NCBI GenBank assembly: GCA_041191405.1
Contig: JBEEOW010000031.1
Location: 1-40,512 of the forward strand
DNA from: JBEEOW01 sp041191405
GTDB lineage: Bacteria > Bacteroidota > Bacteroidia > Cytophagales > UBA9547
DNA length: 40,512 bases
Reading direction: 5' to 3'
Every line of letters starts with the position of its first letter. Within the stretch, counting starts at the first letter, position 1. The position numbers and the translations under genes are program-made. The notes beneath the pieces are model-generated. The model was not told the origin of the DNA and made no database searches. It worked only from the letters and a program-made list of their open reading frames with translations. Below are positions 15,785-24,680 of this stretch, piece after piece.

Positions 15785-16807
15785 TTACACTTCAAAAGTA
15801 GGGTCTACATGTTCTTTAATCAATGTTCTCAGCTCATCTACACTAACCCATTCTGAATTTTGTCCTGAACTATATGAGAATCCTGTTTCAACTAACTTAG
15901 CATTAAAATGTTTGATATATTCATTTAAATCCCATGAAGTTACTTGTGGTAAAATTACATAATATTTCCCTAAATCATAAGTTGTAAATGAATCACTAGC
16001 TGTAATCATTTCTTCATGAATCTTTTCACCAGGTCTAATACCCAACACTCTGTGTTCACATTCAGGTCCAATGGCTTGAGCTACATCAGTAATTTTATAT
16101 GATGGAATTTTAGGAACAAACAGTTCTCCACCCCATGCTTTATCTAATGCATGTAAAACCATATCTACTCCACCTTGTAAAGATATATTGAAACGTGTCA
16201 TAGTTGGGTCAGTAATTGGTAAAACACCTTCTTTCTTTTTATTTAAGAAAAAAGGAATCACAGAACCATTAGACCCCATAACATTACCATATCTTACAAC
16301 AGAGAACTTAATATCTTTATGTCCTTTTATGTTATTTGCTGCAATAAATAATTTATCAGAAGTAAGTTTAGTAGCACCATACAAATTTATAGGTGCGCAT
16401 GCTTTGTCTGTTGATAAAGCTACAACTTTTGAAACGCTAGTCTCCAATGCTGCTTTAATTACATTTTCTGCACCTCCTACATTAGTTTTCACACATTCAT
16501 CAGGATTGTATTCTGCTATATGCACATGTTTCATAGCTGCAGCATGAATCACATAATCTATTCCAATAAATGCTCTTTTTAAACGGTCTAAATCACGAAC
16601 ATCTCCGATAAAATATCTAATAGCAGGATATTTCGAAGCAGGAAAATCTTGCTCCATTAAAAATTGTTTCTGCTCGTCTCTAGAATAAATTACCAAACGT
16701 TTTACATTAGGCCATTTTGTTAAAATATTCTTAACTAATTCTTTCCCTAAAGAACCAGTTCCACCTGTTATTAGTATTGATTTATTATTTAAATCTCCGA
16801 AACTCAT
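15785..16807 (-). CDS. pseB: UDP-N-acetylglucosamine 4,6-dehydratase (inverting)
   Basis: 340 aa, short-chain dehydrogenase of the FlaA1/PseB type. The NAD(P)-binding glycine motif is TGGTGSLGK (residues 14-22, with Leu where many PseB have Phe). RLVIYSRDEQKQFLMEQ, HAAAMKHVHIAEYNP, LSTDKACAPINLYGATK (Asp, Lys, Tyr143 and Lys147 of the active site) and RYGNVMGSNGSVIPFF are all characteristic of the family. It converts UDP-GlcNAc to UDP-2-acetamido-2,6-dideoxy-L-arabino-hexos-4-ulose, the first step of pseudaminic acid synthesis. pseC follows 4 bases downstream. The gene is visibly less AT-rich than the distal part of the cluster, as is usual for the conserved head genes. Confidence 0.95.
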   Translation of the reverse strand: MSFGDLNNKSILITGGTGSLGKELVKNILTKWPNVKRLVIYSRDEQKQFLMEQDFPASKYPAIRYFIGDVRDLDRLKRAFIGIDYVIHAAAMKHVHIAEYNPDECVKTNVGGAENVIKAALETSVSKVVALSTDKACAPINLYGATKLTSDKLFIAANNIKGHKDIKFSVVRYGNVMGSNGSVIPFFLNKKKEGVLPITDPTMTRFNISLQGGVDMVLHALDKAWGGELFVPKIPSYKITDVAQAIGPECEHRVLGIRPGEKIHEEMITASDSFTTYDLGKYYVILPQVTSWDLNEYIKHFNAKLVETGFSYSSGQNSEWVSVDELRTLIKEHVDPTFEV

Positions 16808-16848
16808 AATTTTAGCCTTATTTTATTTATATTAAATATTCAAGCAAA

Positions 16849-18162
16849 TCAAAAATTCACTTCAATTTTATTTTCATTATTAAAACTCCATGAATATGGG
16901 ATAAATAAAGGTGAAGCGTTTGGTGCAAAAGATTCTGCTAATTCTCCAACAAAACCTATCTCATCTAATTTTGAAATAACTGTAAACGAACCTACTTCTT
17001 TTGACCTTGTTAATAATTCAGTCCCTGATTTCATTCTTGCTCCAGCATTTATTACATACGTTTGTGGTAATAATTTAAGATTTTTAAAGGTACAAGAAAT
17101 TACAAACTTTCCATTAACCATATTAGGTCGAATTCCATCTATTAAACTATTTGCTGCAAATAAAGATCCATATTGGCTTTCTATACCAATCCAAAAATAT
17201 GGCAATTCTATAGCTTTATCTGAAAAACAGTGTATTTCTACAGTTAATGAATCCCCAAACTCAAAATTTTGAGTTTGTTTATCATATTTATTTTTTAACC
17301 TAACTTCTTCAAAAATTACAATTTCATCCTTACCCTGTTTACCTATTTTAAATTCTCCATCATTATTATTATTAGAACTTAAATACAAATCAACAGCTTG
17401 TTGAATATCTCCAAATTTTTTAATTTCACCATTTTGTAAAAAAAGTCCTTTATTACACAAGGACCTGATTGCACCCATATTATGGCTTACGAAAAGTACA
17501 GTCCTTCCTTCTCCTGAACTAATATCCCCCATCTTACCTAGGCATTTTTTTTGAAACTCAGCGTCTCCAACAGCTAGTACTTCATCAATGATTAATATTT
17601 CACTTTCCAGATGTGCAGCTACAGCGAATGCCAATCTTACATACATCCCTGAACTATAACGTTTAACTGGGGTATCTATATATCTTTCAACTCCTGCAAA
17701 ATCAACAATTTCATCAAACTTACGACGAATTTCAGCTTTCGTCATACCTAAAATTGCCCCATTTAAAAATATATTTTCTCTACCAGTTAGTTCAGGGTGA
17801 AATCCTGTTCCAACTTCTAATAATGAAGCTATTCGACCTTTAGTTTTAATTACACCCGTTGTCGGGCTTGTTACTTTACTCAATAATTTCAATAATGTTG
17901 ACTTTCCAGCTCCATTTCTACCAATAATGCCAACAGCATCACCTTGATTTATATCAAAACTTACATCTTTTAACGACCAAACATAATCAGAAGTACCTTT
18001 TGAAGTTCTATCATTTGATTCTCCAACTTTTAAAAACGGATCTTCTTTCCCACGAATTTTTGCCCACCAACGATTTAAATCATGGCTGATTGTACCAGTA
18101 CTTAATTCACCTAAACGGTATTGTTTTGAGATATTTTCTACTGAAATGGCAATGTTACTCAT
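16849..18162 (-). CDS. wzt: Polysaccharide ABC exporter ATP-binding subunit (Wzt-type, with C-terminal glycan-binding domain)
   Basis: 437 aa. Nucleotide-binding domain: Walker A GRNGAGKST (81-89), ABC signature YSSGMYVRLAFA (169-180), Walker B ILIIDEVLAVGD (189-200) and switch SHN (226-228). After about residue 265 there is a beta-rich C-terminal domain of the Wzt type, which in E. coli O8/O9a binds the modified non-reducing end of the O-antigen before export. It pairs with the Wzm-type permease 24 bases upstream. This implies an ABC-transporter-dependent, not Wzx/Wzy-dependent, glycan for the locus, since no wzx or wzy is seen here. A teichoic-acid TagH-type role is excluded by the Gram-negative context. 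Confidence 0.92.
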   Translation of the reverse strand: MSNIAISVENISKQYRLGELSTGTISHDLNRWWAKIRGKEDPFLKVGESNDRTSKGTSDYVWSLKDVSFDINQGDAVGIIGRNGAGKSTLLKLLSKVTSPTTGVIKTKGRIASLLEVGTGFHPELTGRENIFLNGAILGMTKAEIRRKFDEIVDFAGVERYIDTPVKRYSSGMYVRLAFAVAAHLESEILIIDEVLAVGDAEFQKKCLGKMGDISSGEGRTVLFVSHNMGAIRSLCNKGLFLQNGEIKKFGDIQQAVDLYLSSNNNNDGEFKIGKQGKDEIVIFEEVRLKNKYDKQTQNFEFGDSLTVEIHCFSDKAIELPYFWIGIESQYGSLFAANSLIDGIRPNMVNGKFVISCTFKNLKLLPQTYVINAGARMKSGTELLTRSKEVGSFTVISKLDEIGFVGELAESFAPNASPLFIPYSWSFNNENKIEVNF

Positions 18163-18186
18163 TTGTATATTTTTAAATTATAGATA

Positions 18187-19041
18187 CTATACAGTATCCA
18201 TAAATGATTTTTCAACTTTGGTAAACACAATTGCACCTAATGCTACAACAACAAAAGATGAAATGATACTGTATGCAAATAATGGCCAAGTAAAAGTACC
18301 AGAACCCAATAATGCATATCTGAAAATTTCCAAAATTGGGGATAAAGGATTATATTCTATAAATACTCTATATTTTCCTTCAATAGTTGATAATGGGTAA
18401 ATAACAGGTGTTGCATACATTAACAATTGAATTCCGAAAGTTAACAAAAACACTAAATCTCTATATTTGGTTGTTAATGAAGATACTAACATCCCCCAAC
18501 CTAAACCTTGAGCAGCCATTAAAAGAACCAAAATTGGCAACAGCAACATATACACATTCGGTTGTATTAAATCTGTTGTTATTAAATAATATACCCAAAA
18601 ACCAATCAATAAACCAAACTGTATCCCAAACTTAATTAAATTTGAAATAACTATTGAAAGTGGCATTACTAATCTAGGAAAATACACTTTTCCAAAAATA
18701 CTAGCATTATCTCTAAATACAGTTGCTGTTTTATTTAAACAATCTGAGAAATAATTCCAAAGTGTTATACCAGTCATATAAAACAATACTTGTGGCATTC
18801 CTTCAGTTGATATTTGAGCAATTTGCCCAAATACGATTACAAATGTTAAGGTAGTAAACAACGGTTGTAAGAAAAACCAAATTGGACCTAAAATCGTCTG
18901 CTTATAAACCGAAACAAAGTCTCTTCTTACAAGTAACATTAATAAATCTCTATATCTCCAAACGTCTCCTAATTTTAAATCAAAAAGACCATTTGAAGGT
19001 GATATTATCTCGGTCCACTCTTCTTCCTTTACTAAACTCAT
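18187..19041 (-). CDS. wzm: Polysaccharide ABC exporter permease (Wzm-type, ABC-2 family)
   Basis: 284 aa with about six hydrophobic segments. LKLGDVWRYRDLLMLLVRRDF and YKQTILGPIWFFLQPLFTTL are the N-terminal amphipathic and first-helix signature of Wzm/KpsM/TagG permeases; FRDNASIFGKVYFPRLVMPLS and RYALLG...FTW near the end are also typical. It forms the inner-membrane channel through which the lipid-linked polysaccharide is exported with Wzt. It is the first gene of the surface-polysaccharide unit, 101 bases after the secA stop; a strong inverted repeat in that gap probably separates the two units. Confidence 0.93.
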   Translation of the reverse strand: MSLVKEEEWTEIISPSNGLFDLKLGDVWRYRDLLMLLVRRDFVSVYKQTILGPIWFFLQPLFTTLTFVIVFGQIAQISTEGMPQVLFYMTGITLWNYFSDCLNKTATVFRDNASIFGKVYFPRLVMPLSIVISNLIKFGIQFGLLIGFWVYYLITTDLIQPNVYMLLLPILVLLMAAQGLGWGMLVSSLTTKYRDLVFLLTFGIQLLMYATPVIYPLSTIEGKYRVFIEYNPLSPILEIFRYALLGSGTFTWPLFAYSIISSFVVVALGAIVFTKVEKSFMDTV

Positions 19042-19066
19042 TTTTAATTATTCTATATAAACACAA

Positions 19067-19106
19067 AATTGATTATTGAGCTAAATAAATAACTCAATAA
19101 TCAATT
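19067..19106 (-). terminator. Inverted repeat between secA and wzm, probable secA terminator
   Basis: Two perfect 14-base arms (AATTGATTATTGAG and its complement at 19093-19106) around a 12-base loop. It lies 37 bases after the secA stop on the minus strand and is followed by a short T-rich run (TTTTGTGTTTATA). The stem is AT-rich, so efficiency is uncertain. Confidence 0.5.
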
Positions 19107-19142
19107 ATTGATTTGCAATTTAAAATTTATTTTGTTGTTAAC

Positions 19143-22100
19143 CTAAGCAAAATTAACAATTATACATTTTCCGCTTTGTAAATCTTCTTCTACAGATTTG
19201 TATTTTACGTCTCTTTTGATGGTGCCGTCCATATATTGAACTGAAATTTTATCGTTTCTACCTGGACCTTTATCAACTATGATTGGCTCTTGTTTTGGCA
19301 AATCAGCTACTTCTGTTTCATCTGAACCGCCTGACAATGCACTGCCATAGTTTTCATGTATTTCTTTCAAAACGGGACGTGGTGCTTGAAACTGAACTGG
19401 TGGTGCTTTCACTTCCTCAGCGTTCATTTCTGGCATTGCTCCTCTAAATACAAAACGTAATATGTCTTCATTTATCTGACTTACTAATGTTTTAAATAAT
19501 TTAAAGGCTTCCATTTTATAAATCAACAATGGATCTTTTTGCTCATGTACAGCATTTTGAACAGATTGCTTCAAGTCGTCCATGTCTCTTAAATGCTCTT
19601 TCCATGATTGGTCAATCAAGGCTAATGTTGCAAATTTTTCTTTTGCAAAATTCACTTCCTGACCACCATTTGCTGCTGCTTTTTCAATATTTACATAGAT
19701 ATTCAATCCATTTTTACCATCAGAGAATGGAATTACTACGTTTTCAAACTGAGTACCTCTTGCCAATAAATCATTAGCAATATGAGCACACTGAGCTGCA
19801 TTTTCTTGTTTACGTTGGTTGTAAATTTTTAATGCTTCTCTGAATAACTGTTTTGTAACAACTTCAACTTTTTCTTTTGAAAATTGCTCTTGTTGTATCT
19901 CTGGAGAAAAACCAAAAATATTTATAGTATTAAAACGTAAATTTTCAAAGTCATTAGAATGTTTAGCATTTTGTGCGATTTCATCACAAGTATCGTAAAT
20001 GATATTTAAAATATCTAAACTTAATCTATCTCCAAACAATGCATTTCTTCTACGTTTGTAGATTACTTCACGCTGTTTGTTCATAACATCGTCATACTCA
20101 AGCAAACGTTTACGTACACCAAAGTTATTTTCTTCAACTTTTTTCTGTGCTCTTTCAATAGAGCTAGTAATCATTGAGTGCTGAATTACCTCTCCTTCTT
20201 CAAGCCCAAGTCTGTCCATTATAGATGCAATTCTATCTGAACCGAACAAACGCATTAAGTTATCTTCAAGAGAAACAAAGAATTGTGAAGAACCTGGATC
20301 ACCTTGACGACCAGCACGACCACGTAACTGTCTGTCAACCCTACGTGAATCATGGCGTTCAGTACCTAAAATTGCTAAACCACCTGCTGCTTTCGCTTCT
20401 GGAGAAAGTTTAATATCTGTACCACGACCCGCCATGTTGGTTGCAATTGTTACTGCACCAGACTTACCTGCATCTTGTACAATTTCAGCTTCACGTTGGT
20501 GATGCTTAGCATTAAGTACGTTATGTTTAATTTTTCTCATACTAAGCATTCTACTTAGTAATTCCGAAATTTCAACAGAAGTTGTACCCACTAACACCGG
20601 ACGACCTTTTTCATTTAATGCTACAATTTCATCTGCAACTGCATTAAATTTCTCTCTAATAGAACGATAAACTTTATCTTGTTCGTCTGTTCTACTAGTT
20701 GGCCTATTTGTTGGTATAGTGATTACAGCTAATTTATAAATTTCCCAAAACTCTGATGCTTCTGTTTCTGCTGTACCTGTCATACCTGAAAGTTTGTGGT
20801 ACATTCTGAAATAGTTCTGTAAAGTTACAGTTGCATAAGTTTGGGTTGAATCTTCAACTTTTACGTTTTCTTTTGCTTCAATTGCTTGATGTAAACCATC
20901 TGAGTAACGGCGACCTTCCATTACACGACCAGTTTGCTCATCTACAATTTTTACTTTACCGTCAACCAAAATATATTCTGTATCTTTCTCAAATAAACAA
21001 TATGCTTTAAGCAACTGATTTACTGTATGGATACGTGAAGATTTTTCGGTATAATCTGAAATTAATTTTTCAGTATTTTGTAATTTTTCTTCTTCAGTTA
21101 AACGCTCATCTTTTTCAATTAGCGCCATGTCTGTTCCAATATCTGGAAGGATAAAGAAACGAGCATCATCACCATCAGACGTAATTAAGTCAATACCTTT
21201 AACAGTTAAGTCAATAGAATTGTGTTTTTCATCAATTACAAAATACAATGGTTCATCAGCTTTTGGCATCTCACGAGAATTGTCCTGTAAGTACTGATTT
21301 TCAGTTTTTTGTAAAATTTGTTTAACTCCTGGTTCAGAAAGATATTTAATCAAAGGTTTATTTTTTGGTAAACCCCTATAAGCTCTAAATAAAGCTAAAC
21401 CACCATCTTTTTCATTGCCTTCACCAATAAGTTTTTTAGCTTCAACTAAATAATTACCAACTAATTTTCGTTGTGCTTCAACAAGTTTTGTTACTCTTGG
21501 TTTTAACTCTTGGAACAAGAAATCTTCGCCTCCACGAGCCATTGGTCCAGAAATAATTAATGGTGTACGTGCATCATCAACCAAAACTGAGTCAACCTCA
21601 TCGACCATTGCATAGTGATGTTTACGCTGAACCAAATCAGTGGTATCACGAGCCATATTATCTCTTAGGTAGTCAAAACCAAATTCGTTATTGGTACCAT
21701 AAGTAATATCAGCTTGGTATGCATTTTTACGACCTTCAGAATTAGGTTCGTGTTTATCAATACAATCAATTGTAATGTGATGGAACTCAAAAAGTGGAGC
21801 CATCCATTCAGAGTCACGTTTTGCTAAGTAATCATTCACAGTTACAACGTGAACACCTTTTTTAGCCAATGCATTTAAAAATGCAGGTAAGGTTGCAACT
21901 AAAGTTTTACCTTCACCTGTTGCCATCTCAGCAATTTTACCTTGATGTAAAACAATACCACCTATTAACTGTACATCATAGTGTACCATTTCCCAAGTGA
22001 TTTCGTTGCCAGCGGCTAACCATTTATTATGCCAAGTAGCAGTATCGCCTTGCACTTGAACATTGGCTTTATGACGAGCAATTTCCTTATCAAACTCTGT

Positions 22101-22502
22101 AGCTGTAACTACTAATTTTCCGTTTTGTGCATAACGTCTTGAAGTTTCTTTAACCACAGCAAAAGCTCTAGGCAAAATAATCATTAAAACTTCTTCAAGT
22201 TTTACATTTCTTTCAAGCTCAAGTTTATCAATTTGAGAAAAAATAGCCTCTTTTTTAGCTGTCTCTAAGGTATCATTAGCTGACTTATTTAACTCGTCTA
22301 ATTGTTTATCAATATCAACTAAATAATCTTGAATTTCTTTTTGTAAATTAAGAGAGGTTGCCCTTAATTCATCGTCAGAGATAGATTTTAATTTATCGAA
22401 TTCAGCATTAATTTGCGCTACAATAGGCAATAAAGCTTTTACTTCACGTTGCGATGCAGTACCAAAAAGAGAGGCAATGCTTTTGGTTATAAAATCAAGC
22501 AT
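19143..22502 (-). CDS. secA: Preprotein translocase ATPase SecA
   Basis: 1119 aa, within the long range seen for Bacteroidota SecA (E. coli is 901). Walker A is MATGEGKT at residues 193-200; the DEAD-type box is DEVD at 301-304 in MVDEVDSVLVDDARTPLIISGP. VTIATNMAGRGTDIKLSPEA, RQLRGRAGRQGDPGSSQFFVSLEDNLMRLF and the helical scaffold block WKEHLRDMDDLKQSVQ are the second motor domain and C-terminal scaffold. The insert at about 340-470 is the expansion common in this phylum. The C-terminal zinc-binding SecB motif of proteobacterial SecA is absent; the chain ends in a short hydrophobic tail. SecA drives Sec-dependent export of unfolded proteins. It has its own promoter. Confidence 0.98.
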   Translation of the reverse strand: MLDFITKSIASLFGTASQREVKALLPIVAQINAEFDKLKSISDDELRATSLNLQKEIQDYLVDIDKQLDELNKSANDTLETAKKEAIFSQIDKLELERNVKLEEVLMIILPRAFAVVKETSRRYAQNGKLVVTATEFDKEIARHKANVQVQGDTATWHNKWLAAGNEITWEMVHYDVQLIGGIVLHQGKIAEMATGEGKTLVATLPAFLNALAKKGVHVVTVNDYLAKRDSEWMAPLFEFHHITIDCIDKHEPNSEGRKNAYQADITYGTNNEFGFDYLRDNMARDTTDLVQRKHHYAMVDEVDSVLVDDARTPLIISGPMARGGEDFLFQELKPRVTKLVEAQRKLVGNYLVEAKKLIGEGNEKDGGLALFRAYRGLPKNKPLIKYLSEPGVKQILQKTENQYLQDNSREMPKADEPLYFVIDEKHNSIDLTVKGIDLITSDGDDARFFILPDIGTDMALIEKDERLTEEEKLQNTEKLISDYTEKSSRIHTVNQLLKAYCLFEKDTEYILVDGKVKIVDEQTGRVMEGRRYSDGLHQAIEAKENVKVEDSTQTYATVTLQNYFRMYHKLSGMTGTAETEASEFWEIYKLAVITIPTNRPTSRTDEQDKVYRSIREKFNAVADEIVALNEKGRPVLVGTTSVEISELLSRMLSMRKIKHNVLNAKHHQREAEIVQDAGKSGAVTIATNMAGRGTDIKLSPEAKAAGGLAILGTERHDSRRVDRQLRGRAGRQGDPGSSQFFVSLEDNLMRLFGSDRIASIMDRLGLEEGEVIQHSMITSSIERAQKKVEENNFGVRKRLLEYDDVMNKQREVIYKRRRNALFGDRLSLDILNIIYDTCDEIAQNAKHSNDFENLRFNTINIFGFSPEIQQEQFSKEKVEVVTKQLFREALKIYNQRKQENAAQCAHIANDLLARGTQFENVVIPFSDGKNGLNIYVNIEKAAANGGQEVNFAKEKFATLALIDQSWKEHLRDMDDLKQSVQNAVHEQKDPLLIYKMEAFKLFKTLVSQINEDILRFVFRGAMPEMNAEEVKAPPVQFQAPRPVLKEIHENYGSALSGGSDETEVADLPKQEPIIVDKGPGRNDKISVQYMDGTIKRDVKYKSVEEDLQSGKCIIVNFA

Positions 22503-22554
22503 AAATATAAATGTACTTTTGTATTGAACTCTGAATTTAACAGATATTCGATTT

Positions 22555-22587
22555 CAAAGATAAAAGGATTAATTGATAATTGAACAA
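22555..22587 (-). promoter_or_regulatory. secA: Candidate Bacteroidota-type promoter for secA
   Basis: On the minus strand, TATCTTTG (22562-22555) fits the Bacteroidota -7 consensus TAnnTTTG exactly, and a TTG (22587-22585) lies 22 bases upstream, near the spacing of the -33 element. The box is 52 bases ahead of the secA ATG. Confidence 0.5.
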
Positions 22588-22697
22588 TTCTGCATTGACA
22601 AATATCAAGCTAAATGGATTTAATAGTTATTAATCTGCCAAATATGGTATTTTAGTAATATTGTGTATGACAAAAGTGGTAATTAAAGAAATGTAAA

Positions 22698-23522
22698 CTA
22701 TCTAGTTAATTGAAAATTAAAAGGAATAGTAACTTTATTTACTTTAACTGGCAAATTGTGAATTTTCCCAACCTCCCATTTAGGCATTAAGGAAACTACC
22801 CTTAAAGCTTCATTATCAAGCAATTCATCAACGCTTCTAGCTATTTTAAGATTGGTTAAACTACCATCAGTTTCTACTGAAAACATTACATATACAATAC
22901 CTTCAATATTTCTTATTCTAGCCTTTTTAGGGTATTTTAAATTATTTATAACAAAATTAACCATTTTGCTATAACCTCCAGGAAATTCAGGATCTAATTC
23001 TTGTTGATAAGTTCTAATATCGAGTAATTGCTCTTTCCCATTTTCATCCCACCCTTTTAGTGCAATCAATTTCCCTAAAGTATAGGTTTCAATAACAGAT
23101 AATTGTCTATTTGGATAATACCATTTCCATTCCCCATCATAATAATCATCTTTATAAAATCCTTCTCCCCAAACTGTGCCATCAGGATTCAATGTTTTAG
23201 ATTCACCTTGTTTTACATCATTTTTATAATTGATATATTTTTCAAGAAACCCTTCTTTTGCAAACCATTCTACTTTCCCTTCAAATATTTCACCTTTTTT
23301 ATCAGATGAAAATGCTTTCATTTGAGGTTTACCTTCTTTGTAATAATCAGTTACAGCGTAAAGCTTTACTGTAGTATCAAATTTCACTAATCTGTAGAAT
23401 TCAACACTGTCTTTTACCTTTGTTTCTTTCCAATCTGAATTATAGAAAATTGTATCTTGCTGAGCTTCTGCAATTAAACAAAATAAAAATAGGGTAATTA
23501 TTGAGATAAAGATGTTTTTCAT
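22698..23522 (-). CDS. Secreted protein with MORN-like repeats and TonB C-terminal domain
   Basis: 274 aa from the ATG at 23522. MKNIFISIITLFLFCLIAEAQ is a clear signal peptide; a 45-codon longer frame exists, but its extra part translates intergenic repeat DNA and overlaps aguB, so it is rejected. Residues about 90-175 contain repeated units such as GESKTLNPDGTVWGEGFYKDD and DGEWKWYYPNRQLSVIETY, the MORN/YwqK-like antitoxin-repeat pattern. The C-terminal 90 residues (FPGGYSKMVNFVINNLKYP, IEGIVYVMFSVETDGSLTNL, LMPKWEVGKIHNLPVKV) form a TonB C-terminal domain. No N-terminal TM anchor of a true TonB remains after cleavage, so it is probably a periplasmic or surface protein of this common Bacteroidota architecture rather than an energy transducer. 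Confidence 0.85.
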   Translation of the reverse strand: MKNIFISIITLFLFCLIAEAQQDTIFYNSDWKETKVKDSVEFYRLVKFDTTVKLYAVTDYYKEGKPQMKAFSSDKKGEIFEGKVEWFAKEGFLEKYINYKNDVKQGESKTLNPDGTVWGEGFYKDDYYDGEWKWYYPNRQLSVIETYTLGKLIALKGWDENGKEQLLDIRTYQQELDPEFPGGYSKMVNFVINNLKYPKKARIRNIEGIVYVMFSVETDGSLTNLKIARSVDELLDNEALRVVSLMPKWEVGKIHNLPVKVNKVTIPFNFQLTR

Positions 23523-23591
23523 ATTTAAAGTTGAATGTAAAGCCTTGGTAACCCTAGCCTGATAAATAATTAAATTAATATTGGATAATTT

Positions 23592-23613
23592 TAGACGTGG
23601 CAAGCCACGTCTA
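23592..23613. repeat. REP-like palindrome between aguB and the TonB-C gene
   Basis: Two perfect 10-base arms (TAGACGTGGC and its reverse complement GCCACGTCTA) separated by AA. It is far richer in GC than the surrounding DNA and lies just after the aguB stop (23620). It may also act as a transcription barrier for aguB. Confidence 0.75.
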
Positions 23614-23619
23614 TACACA

Positions 23620-24510
23620 TTAATCAATATATCTTTTAACAATATTTTGGTAAGCATCTATTCTTCTATCTCTAAGGAAAGGCCACCAACGACGCACATT
23701 TTCACTTCTTTGCAAATCAACATCTATAATTACTTCATCTTCCTTGTTTGATGATGCTGTATAAACCAATTCTCCTTGTGGACCTGCAACAAATGAATTT
23801 CCCCAAAACTGTATTCCGTTTGTTTGTCCAGATGGGTCAGACTCATGACCGACTCTATTTACTGAAATTACTGGTAAGCCATTCGCAACTGCATGTCCCC
23901 TTTGTGAAATAATCCAAGCATTTTGCTGACGTAATTTTTCATCTTCAGTATCAGAACTTTCCCAGCCAATTGCAGTTGGATAAATCAACATTTCGGCGCC
24001 ACGCAAAGCCATTAATCTAGCTGCTTCGGGATACCATTGGTCCCAACAAACCAATACACCTAATTTACCAACACTTGTTTGAATTGGTTCAAATCCTAAA
24101 TCGCCTGGTGTGAAATAGAATTTTTCGTAATAAGCTGGGTCGTCTGGGATATGCATTTTGCGATATTTCCCTGCAATTGAACCATCTTTTTCAAAAACTA
24201 CAGCAGTATTGTGATACAAACCGGCAGCACGTTTTTCAAACAATGAGGTAACTAAAACAATATTATTTTCTTTGGCAATTTTGCCATAAATTTCAGTAGA
24301 TGGGCCAGGAATTGTCTCGGCTTGGTCAAATAAGTTAACATTTTCGGTCTGACAAAAATATAAACCGTTATGTAATTCTTGCAAAACAATTAACTCTGCT
24401 CCTTTGCTTGCCAAATCTTTAATTTTAGACAACAAATTTTCAATATTTGCTTGAATATCAGAAGAGTTTTGTTGTTGAATAATACCAACTTTTAGATTAG
24501 TTTTTTTCAT
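23620..24510 (-). CDS. aguB: Carbon-nitrogen hydrolase, probable N-carbamoylputrescine amidase
   Basis: 296 aa, nitrilase superfamily. The catalytic Glu-Lys-Cys triad is E45 (LIVLQELHNGLYF), K118 (GKYRKMHIPDDP) and C155 (LGVLVCWDQWYPEAARL). The HIPDDPAYYEKFYFTPGDLGF stretch is the pattern I associate with N-carbamoylputrescine amidases, which make putrescine from the product of agmatine deiminase. VRRWWPFLRDRRIDAYQNI near the C-terminus agrees. In many bacteria this gene sits beside agmatine deiminase; no such gene is in the window. Upstream is a perfect 16-base palindrome (24526-24541) that could be an operator. Other nitrilase-type amidases are the alternative. Confidence 0.87.
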   Translation of the reverse strand: MKKTNLKVGIIQQQNSSDIQANIENLLSKIKDLASKGAELIVLQELHNGLYFCQTENVNLFDQAETIPGPSTEIYGKIAKENNIVLVTSLFEKRAAGLYHNTAVVFEKDGSIAGKYRKMHIPDDPAYYEKFYFTPGDLGFEPIQTSVGKLGVLVCWDQWYPEAARLMALRGAEMLIYPTAIGWESSDTEDEKLRQQNAWIISQRGHAVANGLPVISVNRVGHESDPSGQTNGIQFWGNSFVAGPQGELVYTASSNKEDEVIIDVDLQRSENVRRWWPFLRDRRIDAYQNIVKRYID

Positions 24511-24525
24511 GATAATTTATGTAAA

Positions 24526-24541
24526 TGCCATATTTATGGCA
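24526..24541. promoter_or_regulatory. Perfect palindrome upstream of aguB, possible operator
   Basis: TGCCATATTTATGGCA, with 7-base arms around TT, starting 15 bases upstream of the aguB ATG in the 170-base divergent intergenic region. The size and symmetry suit a dimeric repressor site. No regulator gene is adjacent. Confidence 0.35.
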
Positions 24542-24680
24542 GTTTGTTTCCCAATTTAAATAATTCCATAAACATACTATTTTTTCATTTAATTTGTGAA
24601 TTAAAAGTTGAGGTTCTAAAAAATAATAACATTTGCTTAATCGTTAAACTAGTATTCAAACCTCAATTTAAAACTTCCTT

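Noticed and set aside
16188..16547. 119-codon frame on the plus strand inside pseB
   Set aside because: It is antisense to a conserved enzyme, has no recognisable domain, and arises from the codon pattern of pseB.
22698..23657. Long 319-codon version of the TonB-C protein
   Set aside because: The first 45 codons translate a palindromic repeat and overlap aguB; the internal ATG at 23522 starts a textbook signal peptide.
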